Shown in pieces: positions 36,725 through 44,448 of a stretch of DNA of 64,000 bases. This DNA is from an uncultured Eubacteriales bacterium. Its GTDB lineage: Bacteria; Bacillota; Clostridia; Christensenellales; Borkfalkiaceae. Below the pieces are notes generated by a model that saw only the letters and a list, made by a program, of their open reading frames with translations, was not told where the DNA came from and ran no database searches. Made by a program: the position numbers and the translations under genes. The DNA lies in NCBI GenBank assembly GCA_905207235.1, contig CAJLKN010000002.1, forward strand, positions 91,511 through 155,510, read 5' to 3'. Every line of letters begins with the position of its first letter. The first letter of the stretch is position 1.

Positions 36725-38467
36725 TCATTCATACGGTTTGATATTTTTAATGTTGATTATGTCTTCAAAAATCTGTCTTGCGGCAGGCGCTGCAACCGTG
36801 CTGCCGTAATATGAGCCCTGCGGCTCGTCAACTATGACGAGAGCAAGATATTCGGGCTTATCGGCGGGAAAAAATCCTATAAAAGACGAAACATATTTGC
36901 CCGCGGCGACAGCGCCGTTTTCATATTTCTGCGCGGTGCCCGTCTTGCCCGCCACGCGGTAGCCCTCAATATAAGCCTTTTTGCCGCTGCCTTCCTTTAC
37001 CACCCCTTCGAGCATTTCGCACAGCATAGCCGACGCCTCGGGGCTTATTGTCGTATTTTTCAGAACGGGCTGATTTTCTTCGATAACCTTTCCGTCCGAA
37101 GAAACTATGTTTTTAAGCAGTCGCGGCACATAATAATTTCCGCCGTTGACCGCCGACGCCACGGCGCAGGCAAGCTGAAGCCCCGTTACCGCCACAGTCT
37201 GACCGAAACCAATTCTCGCGAGGTCGCAATCGCGTACCAAAGGTTCGGGAACGAGCATTCCGAGGGCTTCGCCCGAAAAATCTATACCCGTAACATTTCC
37301 TAGACCGAAAGAACGAAGATATTCGTAGAACGTTGAAGTGCCCAGCGCCAGCGCGATATCCGTAAAGCACGGGTTGCAACTGTTGTTTAGAGCCTCGGCG
37401 AGCGTCTGATTGGAATGTTTGCCGTTGGCGTGATCTGACCAGCATTTGATTTTTGTGCCGTCCACCGTGCGCGTTCGGCTGCTGTTGAACACATACGAAG
37501 GAGAAAACGCCGAACTGTTTCCGTTAAGATATTCCTGCAAATCTGCCGCGGCTGTCAGCACTTTGAATGTAGAGCCCGGTTCATAAATATCGCATACGAT
37601 TGCGTTGCGCGAGAGCGCATTAAGCGTCTGCATATCATCGCGCGGCACGTCGTTGAGATCGTATGAAGGATAGTTTACCATGGCGAGAACGTCAAAGTTG
37701 TTCGGGTCGAGCACTATGCACGAAACCGACGCAGCCTTGCTCGAATTGTAAACTTCGCGCATCGCCTGTTCGGCGGCGAGCTGTATTTCGAGGTCGATAG
37801 TAAGGCTTATTCCGTCGCCGTCCGTCGCCTGTCTGTAAACTATTCGCGTATCCTCCGTCTCCGCGCCGACTATATCGGTGGTGTACATTATTTCTCCGTC
37901 CGTGCCCGAAAGCACAGAATTATAAATTTTTTCTATGCCCGACAACCCCAGCCCGTCGGACGAGGTAAACCCGAGCACCTGACAGAGAACGTCGTCGTAA
38001 GCATAAACGCGCTTGTTATCCCTCGAATAATAGACGCCCGAAAGATTGTACGAAGAAAGTTTTTCAATCAGATTGCTTTCAACCTGGCGGGCGGCTGTTA
38101 TTTCGGAAACTTTTCCCGAAGAAAGTTTTTCTTCGAGCGAATTGCCGTCCACGCCCAATACACCCGCTAAAATTTCGGCGGTATAGGTTTTATCCTCCAC
38201 GGCGTTAGGTCGGACAAAAACGCTGTAAGTCGTCTGGTTGCCTACGAGAAGCTGACCGTTTCTGTCATAGATTTTTCCGCGCGATGCGACAACGGGAATT
38301 TCCCTGTTCCACTGGTCGGTCGCCTTCATAACGAGCTCTTGCCCCCAGACAACCTGAATATAGAAAAATCTTGCAAAAATTATGCAAAAAATAAAGGTTA
38401 TTGCCAGTAAAACTGACAATAACCTCTTTTGTAAAACTGTTAGGGAAAATTGTGTATTCTTAATCAA
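36725..38467 (-). CDS. ftsI: Penicillin-binding transpeptidase FtsI (class B PBP)
   Basis: Septal transpeptidase. An N-terminal membrane helix (about 17-40) is followed by a dimerisation domain (RGKIYDRNGQLL) and the transpeptidase with active-site STFK (Ser near 299), an SxN-type SCN motif, and KTGTAQ. No PASTA domain is present. I set the start at TTG 38467: it follows CTGGAGTG by eight bases and lies just after the ftsL stop. The open frame to 38524 would overlap ftsL by 50 bases without a ribosome site. This gives 580 residues. Confidence 0.94.
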   Translation of the reverse strand: MIKNTQFSLTVLQKRLLSVLLAITFIFCIIFARFFYIQVVWGQELVMKATDQWNREIPVVASRGKIYDRNGQLLVGNQTTYSVFVRPNAVEDKTYTAEILAGVLGVDGNSLEEKLSSGKVSEITAARQVESNLIEKLSSYNLSGVYYSRDNKRVYAYDDVLCQVLGFTSSDGLGLSGIEKIYNSVLSGTDGEIMYTTDIVGAETEDTRIVYRQATDGDGISLTIDLEIQLAAEQAMREVYNSSKAASVSCIVLDPNNFDVLAMVNYPSYDLNDVPRDDMQTLNALSRNAIVCDIYEPGSTFKVLTAAADLQEYLNGNSSAFSPSYVFNSSRTRTVDGTKIKCWSDHANGKHSNQTLAEALNNSCNPCFTDIALALGTSTFYEYLRSFGLGNVTGIDFSGEALGMLVPEPLVRDCDLARIGFGQTVAVTGLQLACAVASAVNGGNYYVPRLLKNIVSSDGKVIEENQPVLKNTTISPEASAMLCEMLEGVVKEGSGKKAYIEGYRVAGKTGTAQKYENGAVAAGKYVSSFIGFFPADKPEYLALVIVDEPQGSYYGSTVAAPAARQIFEDIINIKNIKPYE

Positions 38468-38474
38468 ATGGCTT

Positions 38475-39188
38475 TCACTCCAGGATAAGTCCGTGGGTAG
38501 CCGCAAAATCGGCAATCTTTTCAAAGCCGGTTGCCACTTCTATCTGGGCATTTACTCCTGCAAGCGCTCCGCGTGCCGTATTTATGCCGTCCTGAATGGC
38601 ATAGAGCTCGTTGTTAAGCCCCGCGATCACGGCGGAATTTACTATAACGAGTATGAAGAGCGCAACCACTACGCTTATGAAAGTAGCGATTATGATTTTT
38701 TCGCGCTTTCCGATAACGCTGCTCTTTGCCGAAGACGATACCTTGACTTCTGCGGCATTGTTTTCTTCCGCCGTTCTGTACTGTATCGTGGTCTTTGTAG
38801 GGCGGAGATCTTCGTTTTCGTCCTCTTCGCTCTGGACTGCAGCTTTGGGAGCGACAGCTGCGCGATACTGATTGATTGCGCTGTCGGCGCGGAATATATC
38901 TGCGTCGGCGCGCGCATTCTGAACGAGATAAGGACGCTGTTCGGTGCGTACAGCAGCACTTTCAAAAGATCTGTTCAGCGCGGAAGGCTTTACCTCTTCC
39001 TTTGTTTCGGGCGCAACCGACCTGCCCCTCACTTCGTCCATTCCGAAATCGGGGTTTATTAACCTTTTGTAGTTCTCTTTAATCTGCGCGTTGTGAAGTT
39101 CATCCGCAGACAATGCGGACGAATATTCGCGCCTTTCATTTTTCTCTTGTAAGGTCTCTCTTTCGAGTACGGGGGTTGCGATTGCCAT
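38475..39188 (-). CDS. ftsL: FtsL-like septum protein with long disordered N-terminus
   Basis: The 237-residue protein has one membrane helix (about 165-189) followed by a short heptad-like segment (LNNELYAIQDGINTARGALAGVNAQIE), as in FtsL/DivIC. FtsL is usually 90-130 residues; here some 160 polar residues precede the helix and would lie in the cytoplasm. The position between rsmH and ftsI is the standard ftsL slot. AAGGAG stands seven bases from the ATG. The assignment rests on topology and synteny. Confidence 0.83.
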   Translation of the reverse strand: MAIATPVLERETLQEKNERREYSSALSADELHNAQIKENYKRLINPDFGMDEVRGRSVAPETKEEVKPSALNRSFESAAVRTEQRPYLVQNARADADIFRADSAINQYRAAVAPKAAVQSEEDENEDLRPTKTTIQYRTAEENNAAEVKVSSSAKSSVIGKREKIIIATFISVVVALFILVIVNSAVIAGLNNELYAIQDGINTARGALAGVNAQIEVATGFEKIADFAATHGLILE

Positions 39189-39216
39189 AATTTTACTCCT
39201 TATCGCATCTTATAAA

Positions 39217-40158
39217 TCAGATTTTACGCGCTACGCGCAATTTTGCACATTTAGAACGCGAATTGACCGCCATTTCCTTAACCGAAGCGGTTATGGGCTT
39301 TTTGGTGATAATTTCGATCTCCTTTTTCTTTCCGCATACGCATACGGGGAAACTCTTGGGACAGACGCAGTCGAGTTCAAGCTGATTAAACGCCTGCTTG
39401 ACTATCCTGTCTTCGAGCGAATGGAAAGTGAGGATTGCAATTTTTCCGCCGCTTTTAAGTCTTCGGGTAAGACCTTCTACGCATTCATACAGACCGTCAA
39501 GCTCGCCGTTTACGGCAATTCTTATCGCCTGAAAGGTTTTCCGGGCTGCGGGTCCGTTCTGTCTGAATTTGGCGGGAATGCTTTTTTCTATTATATCCAC
39601 CAGCTCGCCGCACGTCTTTATCGGGTTATTGCGACGTGCCGCGGCGATGTTCGCTGCTATCTGAGAGGCAAATCTTTCTTCTCCGTAAACACGGATAATT
39701 CTTGCCAGTTCTTCCTGCGGATACGTATTTATTATTATCTCCGCCGTGAGGGGCGCCGACGTATCCATTCTCATGTCGAGGGGCGCGCTGTGTTTCATAT
39801 AGGCGAAGCCCCTGTCCTCTGTATCTATCTGATGGCTGGATACTCCGAAATCAAGAAGTATTCCGTCGAGCTTATCTATTCCCGCTATCGCGAAAACCTG
39901 CTCGAAATCCTTGTAATTTGATTTATATATGGAAAACCTTCCGTCAAATTCTTTCAGCCTTTCGGTCGCCGCGGCTATCGCCTCGTCGTCAAGGTCGGTG
40001 GCTATCAGCCTGCCGCCTGGTGAACTGCGTTTGAGAATTTCGTAAGAGTGTCCTCCGCCGCCCACAGTGCCGTCGAAATAAATTCCTCCGTCTTTGGGCT
40101 CCAACGCCTGCATGCACTCTTCTAACATTACGGGAATGTGTCCGAACGCGTTCATCAT
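39217..40158 (-). CDS. rsmH: 16S rRNA (cytosine-1402-N4) methyltransferase
   Basis: SAM-dependent methyltransferase modifying C1402 of 16S rRNA. The 313-residue product starts GHIPVMLEECMQAL, has the SAM site DGTVGGGGHSYEIL, and later FGVSSHQID and LTFHSLEDRIVK motifs. It begins ATGATG overlapping the mraZ stop by four bases. It is the second gene of the dcw operon, as in most bacteria. Confidence 0.97.
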   Translation of the reverse strand: MMNAFGHIPVMLEECMQALEPKDGGIYFDGTVGGGGHSYEILKRSSPGGRLIATDLDDEAIAAATERLKEFDGRFSIYKSNYKDFEQVFAIAGIDKLDGILLDFGVSSHQIDTEDRGFAYMKHSAPLDMRMDTSAPLTAEIIINTYPQEELARIIRVYGEERFASQIAANIAAARRNNPIKTCGELVDIIEKSIPAKFRQNGPAARKTFQAIRIAVNGELDGLYECVEGLTRRLKSGGKIAILTFHSLEDRIVKQAFNQLELDCVCPKSFPVCVCGKKKEIEIITKKPITASVKEMAVNSRSKCAKLRVARKI

Positions 40159-40592
40159 ATTCCCAGTTGCGAGAACATCGCGTCGTAATTGGTTTCCATA
40201 TCTGCGGTGTATTCGTCGTAAAGACGCTTGTTCCAGATTTCCAACCTGTTCACAGCACCGCTGATGACGATGTCCTTATCGTCTTTTTCGAGTTTTGCGT
40301 GCCTTCTGAATTCGGGGCTGAGAACTATTCTGCCCTGATTGTCTTCCTCCACCTGAACACAGGTTCTGGCAAACATGCGCACGCGCTTCTGAGCTTCTAT
40401 ATCCGAGATTTTAGTTGCGCCTAGCTCTTCGAGGTATTTTTCCATAACCTCGGCGGTGAATACGAATATGCAGTTGTTCGTGCCGAAAGCAAAATAGAAC
40501 TTATCTCCCAACTCTTTTCTGAGTTTGGCGGGAATTCTTATTCTGTTTTTAGCATCGAGCTGGTGAAAATATTCACCCGTGAGCATAGCCAT
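40155..40592 (-). CDS. mraZ: Transcriptional regulator MraZ
   Basis: Ring-shaped DNA-binding protein with two AbrB-like SpoVT domains that controls the dcw operon. The 145-residue sequence starts MLTGEYFHQLDAKNRIRIPAKLRK and repeats the DxxGRI pattern in NQGRIVLSPEFRRHA. The family is about 140-150 residues. AAGGT precedes the ATG. GTGG direct repeats at its promoter suggest autoregulation. Confidence 0.96.
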   Translation of the reverse strand: MAMLTGEYFHQLDAKNRIRIPAKLRKELGDKFYFAFGTNNCIFVFTAEVMEKYLEELGATKISDIEAQKRVRMFARTCVQVEEDNQGRIVLSPEFRRHAKLEKDDKDIVISGAVNRLEIWNKRLYDEYTADMETNYDAMFSQLGI

Positions 40593-40629
40593 AACTAAAC
40601 CTTAAGATATTTTACTTTAAAGTAATCTT

Positions 40630-40665
40630 ATAATAACACAGACTTTGACCACTGTCAACCACCAT
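40630..40665 (-). promoter_or_regulatory. dcw promoter with GTGG repeats (candidate MraZ operator)
   Basis: Minus-strand -35 TTGACA (40653-40658) and -10 TATTAT (40630-40635), 17 bases apart. Two GTGG boxes flank the -35, with their starts ten bases apart (complement CCAC at 40649-40652 and 40659-40662). MraZ is known in other bacteria to bind short G-rich direct repeats at about this spacing upstream of its own gene. Confidence 0.7.
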
Positions 40666-40721
40666 AAGCATATTTTTTTATATTTTTTGAATTTTTTTAA
40701 TTAACCACCGTTAATTTTTGC

Positions 40722-41477
40722 TCAATCGTTGTAATTTTTGTTCATCAGAATGTTAAAAATTTGTTCATTTTTCTCAAAATCACCGCATTTAAACTGTATT
40801 ATTCGTTTACTTTTACTATTTTCATGCGAATTCCCTAAAAGTAGTCGTAAGTGGTCAGCTGTCCCTAAAATTCCATCAAAAACTGGGCATTTATAGTATT
40901 CGCTTATAAAATCTCGGACAAAGATATAATGAGTGCAACCCAACACCACGCTTGAAGGGTTGCAGTCGGGCAAAAATTGTGAAACATCCATATGCGGATA
41001 CGAAAAAATATTTTCTTCGATATACTTTGCAAGTTCGCCGCAAGCCGTTACCCTTGCCCTGTCGCCCAGCCAGCGCGAGCAAAGGTTTTTGAAGGCTTCG
41101 CTTTCGGCAGTGGCTTTGGTTGCGAGGACGAGACATTCTCCCCCTGTGCCTGCTGCCTGTTTGACGGCGGGTTGAATGCCGACGACGGGAAAAGAATACA
41201 TTGAGCGAAGCTCCGAAATGCACAGCGCAGTTACGGTGTTGCAGGCGACGACCGCCGCGGCGGGATTGCATTTTGCAATGCGCGCGAAAATGTCGAGCAC
41301 GAGCTCGCGCACATGCGCGCGCGACATATTTCCGTATGGCACGTTATAATTATCCGCAAAGTAAATAAAGTCCCTCTCAGGACAGGCCCGCACGCATGCC
41401 GCGAGCAAATTTAATCCCCCCGTTCCGCTGTCGAAAACGCACACGGGGCGATCGCAAGACTTAATTTCTTCATCCAT
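40722..41477 (-). CDS. murI: Glutamate racemase
   Basis: Interconverts L- and D-glutamate for peptidoglycan. The 251-residue protein has the FDSGTGGLNLL start motif, the first catalytic Cys in ACNTVTA, and the second in GCTHY. It is immediately upstream of the dcw promoter in the same orientation and could read through, because no good terminator separates them. It is divergent from rpsT. Confidence 0.95.
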   Translation of the reverse strand: MDEEIKSCDRPVCVFDSGTGGLNLLAACVRACPERDFIYFADNYNVPYGNMSRAHVRELVLDIFARIAKCNPAAAVVACNTVTALCISELRSMYSFPVVGIQPAVKQAAGTGGECLVLATKATAESEAFKNLCSRWLGDRARVTACGELAKYIEENIFSYPHMDVSQFLPDCNPSSVVLGCTHYIFVRDFISEYYKCPVFDGILGTADHLRLLLGNSHENSKSKRIIQFKCGDFEKNEQIFNILMNKNYND

Positions 41478-41541
41478 AATATTAATAATATTAAAGCGCG
41501 AAAAAATATATTAAAAAAATTGTAAAAGCATTTGAAATTAG

Positions 41542-41570
41542 TTTACAAGCCTGTGATTTTATGATAAAAT
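41542..41570 (+). promoter_or_regulatory. Promoter of rpsT
   Basis: TTTACA (41542-41547), 17 bases, TAAAAT (41565-41570), with the start expected about 40 bases before the GTG codon. Confidence 0.65.
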
Positions 41571-41618
41571 TACACAAGATTTAAGACGAATATAAATTTT
41601 CCAAAAGGAGAAACTGAA

Positions 41619-41882
41619 GTGCCTAATATAAAATCCGCTAAAAAGCGTGTCCTGGTTACCGAAAAGAAAACTGCTCAGAACAAAATGATTAAGTCCGAAG
41701 TAAAAACGGCTGTCAAGAAGTTCACCGTTGCAGTAGATGCCGGCGACAAGGCTGCCGCAACCGAAATGTTCCCTTCCGTTTGCTCGCTCATCGACAGCGC
41801 TGTAAGCAAGGGAGTTTACAAGAAGAATACGGCTGCGAACAAGAAATCCGGTCTCGCAAAAAAGCTCAACGCAATGGCGTAA
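41619..41882 (+). CDS. rpsT: 30S ribosomal protein S20
   Basis: Small-subunit protein binding 16S rRNA near the 5' domain. The 87-residue, lysine-rich product starts MPNIKSAKKRV and ends KSGLAKKLNAMA, matching bS20. It begins with GTG at 41619, preceded by AAAAGGAG. It is monocistronic with its own promoter and terminator. Confidence 0.96.
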   Translation: MPNIKSAKKRVLVTEKKTAQNKMIKSEVKTAVKKFTVAVDAGDKAAATEMFPSVCSLIDSAVSKGVYKKNTAANKKSGLAKKLNAMA

Positions 41883-41900
41883 ATTTAAAAGAAAATATTT

Positions 41901-41930
41901 AAGGCGGACAACAACTGTCCGCCTTATTTT
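41901..41930 (+). terminator. Intrinsic terminator of rpsT
   Basis: Perfect ten-base stem AAGGCGGACA (41901-41910) and TGTCCGCCTT (41916-41925), then ATTTTC. Confidence 0.9.
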
Positions 41931-42261
41931 CGTGCAAAAAATTGCTGATTTCACGCAATTAAATTGATGAAATTCAGCAGTTTATCATTTGCCTTACCCC
42001 CCTCTTTCTGAAAAATTTAATGTTTCATCCATCATAATTACGGCAAAGGAGCGTTGCAATAAATCTGCACGCTCCTTTGCCTCTTTTTTTGCGCTTTTTT
42101 GACAGCGCAGAGAAAAGATTTGATAAATGACAATTATTAACCAATAAAAGCGCGCGACCCTCGCCGAATAGAGTTGAAATATGTAAATTTTTTACACAAT
42201 ATGAAAATGCGGTGAAAAATATTAACAATGCAAAGTTATTTGAAATTATTTCAAAATATTA
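41931..42261. other. Gene-free stretch with an isolated plus-strand terminator
   Basis: No coding sequence is credible here. The main item is a strong stand-alone terminator hairpin at 42042-42090 (listed separately). A perfect inverted repeat TGTAAA-TTT-TTTACA lies at 42182-42196, about 70 bases upstream of the polyamine operon promoter. No convincing promoter for a transcript ending at the terminator was found. Confidence 0.5.
42042..42090 (+). terminator. Orphan intrinsic terminator (no gene directly upstream)
   Basis: Stem of 12 pairs (42042-42053 with 42070-42081) extended by an inner TGCA/TGCA helix after a one-base bulge, followed by CTCTTTTTTT. The T-run is only on the plus strand. 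The nearest plus gene, rpsT, already has its own terminator, so this either backs it up or ends an unseen small RNA. Confidence 0.85.
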
Positions 42262-42291
42262 TTGACACACATATAATTTAAATCATATAAT
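42262..42291 (+). promoter_or_regulatory. Promoter of the HTH-cupin/potABCD operon
   Basis: TTGACA (42262-42267), 18 bases, TATAAT (42286-42291). The start is expected near 42298, leaving a leader of about 85 bases. Confidence 0.8.
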
Positions 42292-42311
42292 CATAGACGG
42301 TTATCTTTTAC

Positions 42312-42365
42312 TAAACATTTTGTTTATAAATGCTAACCGTTTAGAGATTGTAAACAAAAAGTTTA
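42312..42365 (+). promoter_or_regulatory. Twin TAAAC-N5-GTTTA palindromes (candidate operators)
   Basis: Two identical half-site arrangements, TAAAC-ATTTT-GTTTA at 42312-42326 and TAAAC-AAAAA-GTTTA at 42351-42365, lie in the leader between the promoter and the regulator gene, with centres 39 bases apart. They flank a CGGTTA/TAACCG inverted repeat. They are likely binding sites for the HTH-cupin protein encoded immediately downstream. Confidence 0.65.
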
Positions 42366-42383
42366 TATAATAAGGCGGAATTC

Positions 42384-42917
42384 ATGGACATAGGAGCCAA
42401 AATCAAAAGGCTGAGGCTGCAACTTAACCTTTCGCAGGCGGAACTTGCGGACCGATGCGAACTGACAAAAGGTTACATCTCCCAGCTCGAAAACAACGTA
42501 ACATCCCCCTCTATCGCAACGCTGCGCGACATTCTCGCGGCACTCGGAACCGACCTAGCCGAATTCTTTAAAAAAGAAGACGACGAAAGGGTTGTTTTCA
42601 GCGCAGACGACTTTATCGAAAAGCAGGAAAACGGAATGCTGCTGAAATGGATAATTCCCAACGCGCAGAAAAACGAAATGGAGCCCGTACTCGTCGAACT
42701 AATGGCGGGCGCGGCGACGCCCGTCGATTTCCCTCACGAAGGCGAAGAGTTCGGTTACGTTCTCGAAGGAAAGCTGAGAATTGAGCTCGGCAAAAATAAT
42801 TACGTATGCAAAAAAGGCGAAACGTTTTACTACGCGGCGGACAAATCTCACAGGGTCGTCAACTGCGGCAAAACCAACGCTAAATTTTTGTGGATTTCCA
42901 CACCACCTAATTTTTAA
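42384..42917 (+). CDS. XRE-family HTH regulator with C-terminal cupin (PuuR-like)
   Basis: The 177-residue protein has an N-terminal HTH_3 domain (about residues 5-62; LSQAELADRCELTKGYISQLE) and a C-terminal cupin_2 domain (about 105-175; FPHEGEEFGYVLEGKL, GETFYYAADKSHR). This architecture is shared with PuuR and related sensors that bind small amines or amino acids in the cupin. It is the first gene of the operon and is followed by potABCD with 15 bases between, so it very likely senses polyamines and controls its own operon. The exact ligand is inferred. Confidence 0.9.
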   Translation: MDIGAKIKRLRLQLNLSQAELADRCELTKGYISQLENNVTSPSIATLRDILAALGTDLAEFFKKEDDERVVFSADDFIEKQENGMLLKWIIPNAQKNEMEPVLVELMAGAATPVDFPHEGEEFGYVLEGKLRIELGKNNYVCKKGETFYYAADKSHRVVNCGKTNAKFLWISTPPNF

Positions 42918-42932
42918 GGAGACTTTAAAATA

Positions 42933-44447
42933 ATGAGCACCAGCCAGAACATTATCGAACTCATCGACGTCAGAAAAGTATTCGACGACGAAACAGTTGC
43001 CGTCGATAACTTTAACCTTGCCGTCAAAAAGGGCGAATTTGTTACCTTCCTCGGTCCGTCGGGCTGTGGAAAGACTACCACTCTGCGCATGATAGCGGGT
43101 TTCGACCTGCCTACATCGGGCAAGATTTTGCTTAACGGCGAAGATATTTCCAATCTTCCCCCCAACAAGAGACCGGTAAACACCGTATTCCAGAAATACG
43201 CACTCTTCCCCCATCTGAACGTCTATGAGAATATCGCGTTCGGGCTCAGGCTCAAAAAGGTGGAAAACGTTTACAAGAACGCCGAAGGTCAGACCTATAC
43301 CAAAAAAGAGCGCCTCACCAAGAAAGAAATAGACAAAAAGGTTAAAAAAGCGCTGGAAATGGTTGACCTCGAGGGCTTTGAAAAGAGAAGCGTGAGCACT
43401 CTCTCCGGCGGTCAGCAACAGCGCATCGCGATAGCGAGAGCTATCGTCAACGAACCCGAAATTCTCCTTCTGGACGAACCCCTCGGCGCGCTCGACCTCA
43501 AAATGAGAAAGGAGATGCAGATAGAGCTTAAAAAGATGCATCGCCGCCTCGGCATAACATTTATATATGTTACGCACGACCAGGAAGAAGCCCTTACCAT
43601 GTCGGATAAAATAGTCGTAATAAACGACGGCGACATTCAGCAGATAGGCACTCCTACCGAAATTTACAACGAACCCATAAACACATTCGTTGCCGACTTC
43701 ATCGGCGAAAGCAACATATTCAACGGCACGGTCGTCGGAAAGCGCAAGGTAAAGTTCTGCGGAGCGACATTCAAGTGCCTAGACGATTTCGAAATCAATC
43801 AGATTGTCGATGTCGTCGTCCGCCCCGAGGATATAATAATTTGCGCTCCCGAAGACGGCAAACTCAAGGGCAAAGTAATTTCCACCGTGTTCAAGGGCGT
43901 GCACTATGAAATAACCGTAGAGATGGGCAAGTTTGAAATTGTCATACAGTCCACCTCCTACGCAGAGCCCGGAAGCACGATCGGCATGAACATAGAGCCC
44001 GACGGCATACACCTCATGATGCCCGTATATACGACAAACCGCTTCGAGGGCGTAATAACAAAGAACAACACCGTGGAATTCGGAGACGGCGAATTCGAAT
44101 GCGACGTAACCTCGCTCTATCCCGGCTCGCACCTCGACGAGGACGGTTACCTTATAACCGCGCAGGGCGAAAAGCTCGACCTTACGGGCGTCGAAGTCAA
44201 CGTTGAAGTGGGCACTCACGACATAACCATGAGCGACGACAAGGACGCAGGCGGCGCACAGGGCACGATTATTTCGATGATTTACAAGGGCGACCACTAC
44301 CGCTATATAGTAAGGACGGAAGAAAACGAAGACGACTACGTGCTTTCCTGCCCCGATTTGTGGAATACGGACGACTTCGTCAGCCTCATTATCCCCAAGG
44401 ACAAGATTAAGCTCACCCTTAAAGTAACTGACGGAGAGAAAGACTGA
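42933..44447 (+). CDS. potA: Spermidine/putrescine ABC transporter ATPase, extended
   Basis: Energises polyamine uptake. The ABC domain has Walker A GPSGCGKTT (41-49), signature LSGGQQQR (from 157), and Walker B ILLLDEPLGAL (Asp181). About 20 extra charged residues (roughly 110-132) are inserted between the Q-loop region and the signature. After about residue 240 comes a TOBE region, but the protein continues to 504, whereas PotA is usually about 350-380. The additional 130 residues look like a second, acidic TOBE-like unit. AAGGAG lies 11 bases upstream of the ATG. potB follows after one base. Confidence 0.92.
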   Translation: MSTSQNIIELIDVRKVFDDETVAVDNFNLAVKKGEFVTFLGPSGCGKTTTLRMIAGFDLPTSGKILLNGEDISNLPPNKRPVNTVFQKYALFPHLNVYENIAFGLRLKKVENVYKNAEGQTYTKKERLTKKEIDKKVKKALEMVDLEGFEKRSVSTLSGGQQQRIAIARAIVNEPEILLLDEPLGALDLKMRKEMQIELKKMHRRLGITFIYVTHDQEEALTMSDKIVVINDGDIQQIGTPTEIYNEPINTFVADFIGESNIFNGTVVGKRKVKFCGATFKCLDDFEINQIVDVVVRPEDIIICAPEDGKLKGKVISTVFKGVHYEITVEMGKFEIVIQSTSYAEPGSTIGMNIEPDGIHLMMPVYTTNRFEGVITKNNTVEFGDGEFECDVTSLYPGSHLDEDGYLITAQGEKLDLTGVEVNVEVGTHDITMSDDKDAGGAQGTIISMIYKGDHYRYIVRTEENEDDYVLSCPDLWNTDDFVSLIIPKDKIKLTLKVTDGEKD

Positions 44448-44448
44448 G

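Noticed and set aside
41559..41954. Minus-strand 131-codon frame over rpsT
   Set aside because: Antisense to the well-recognised S20 gene, with no promoter or ribosome site and crossing the rpsT terminator.
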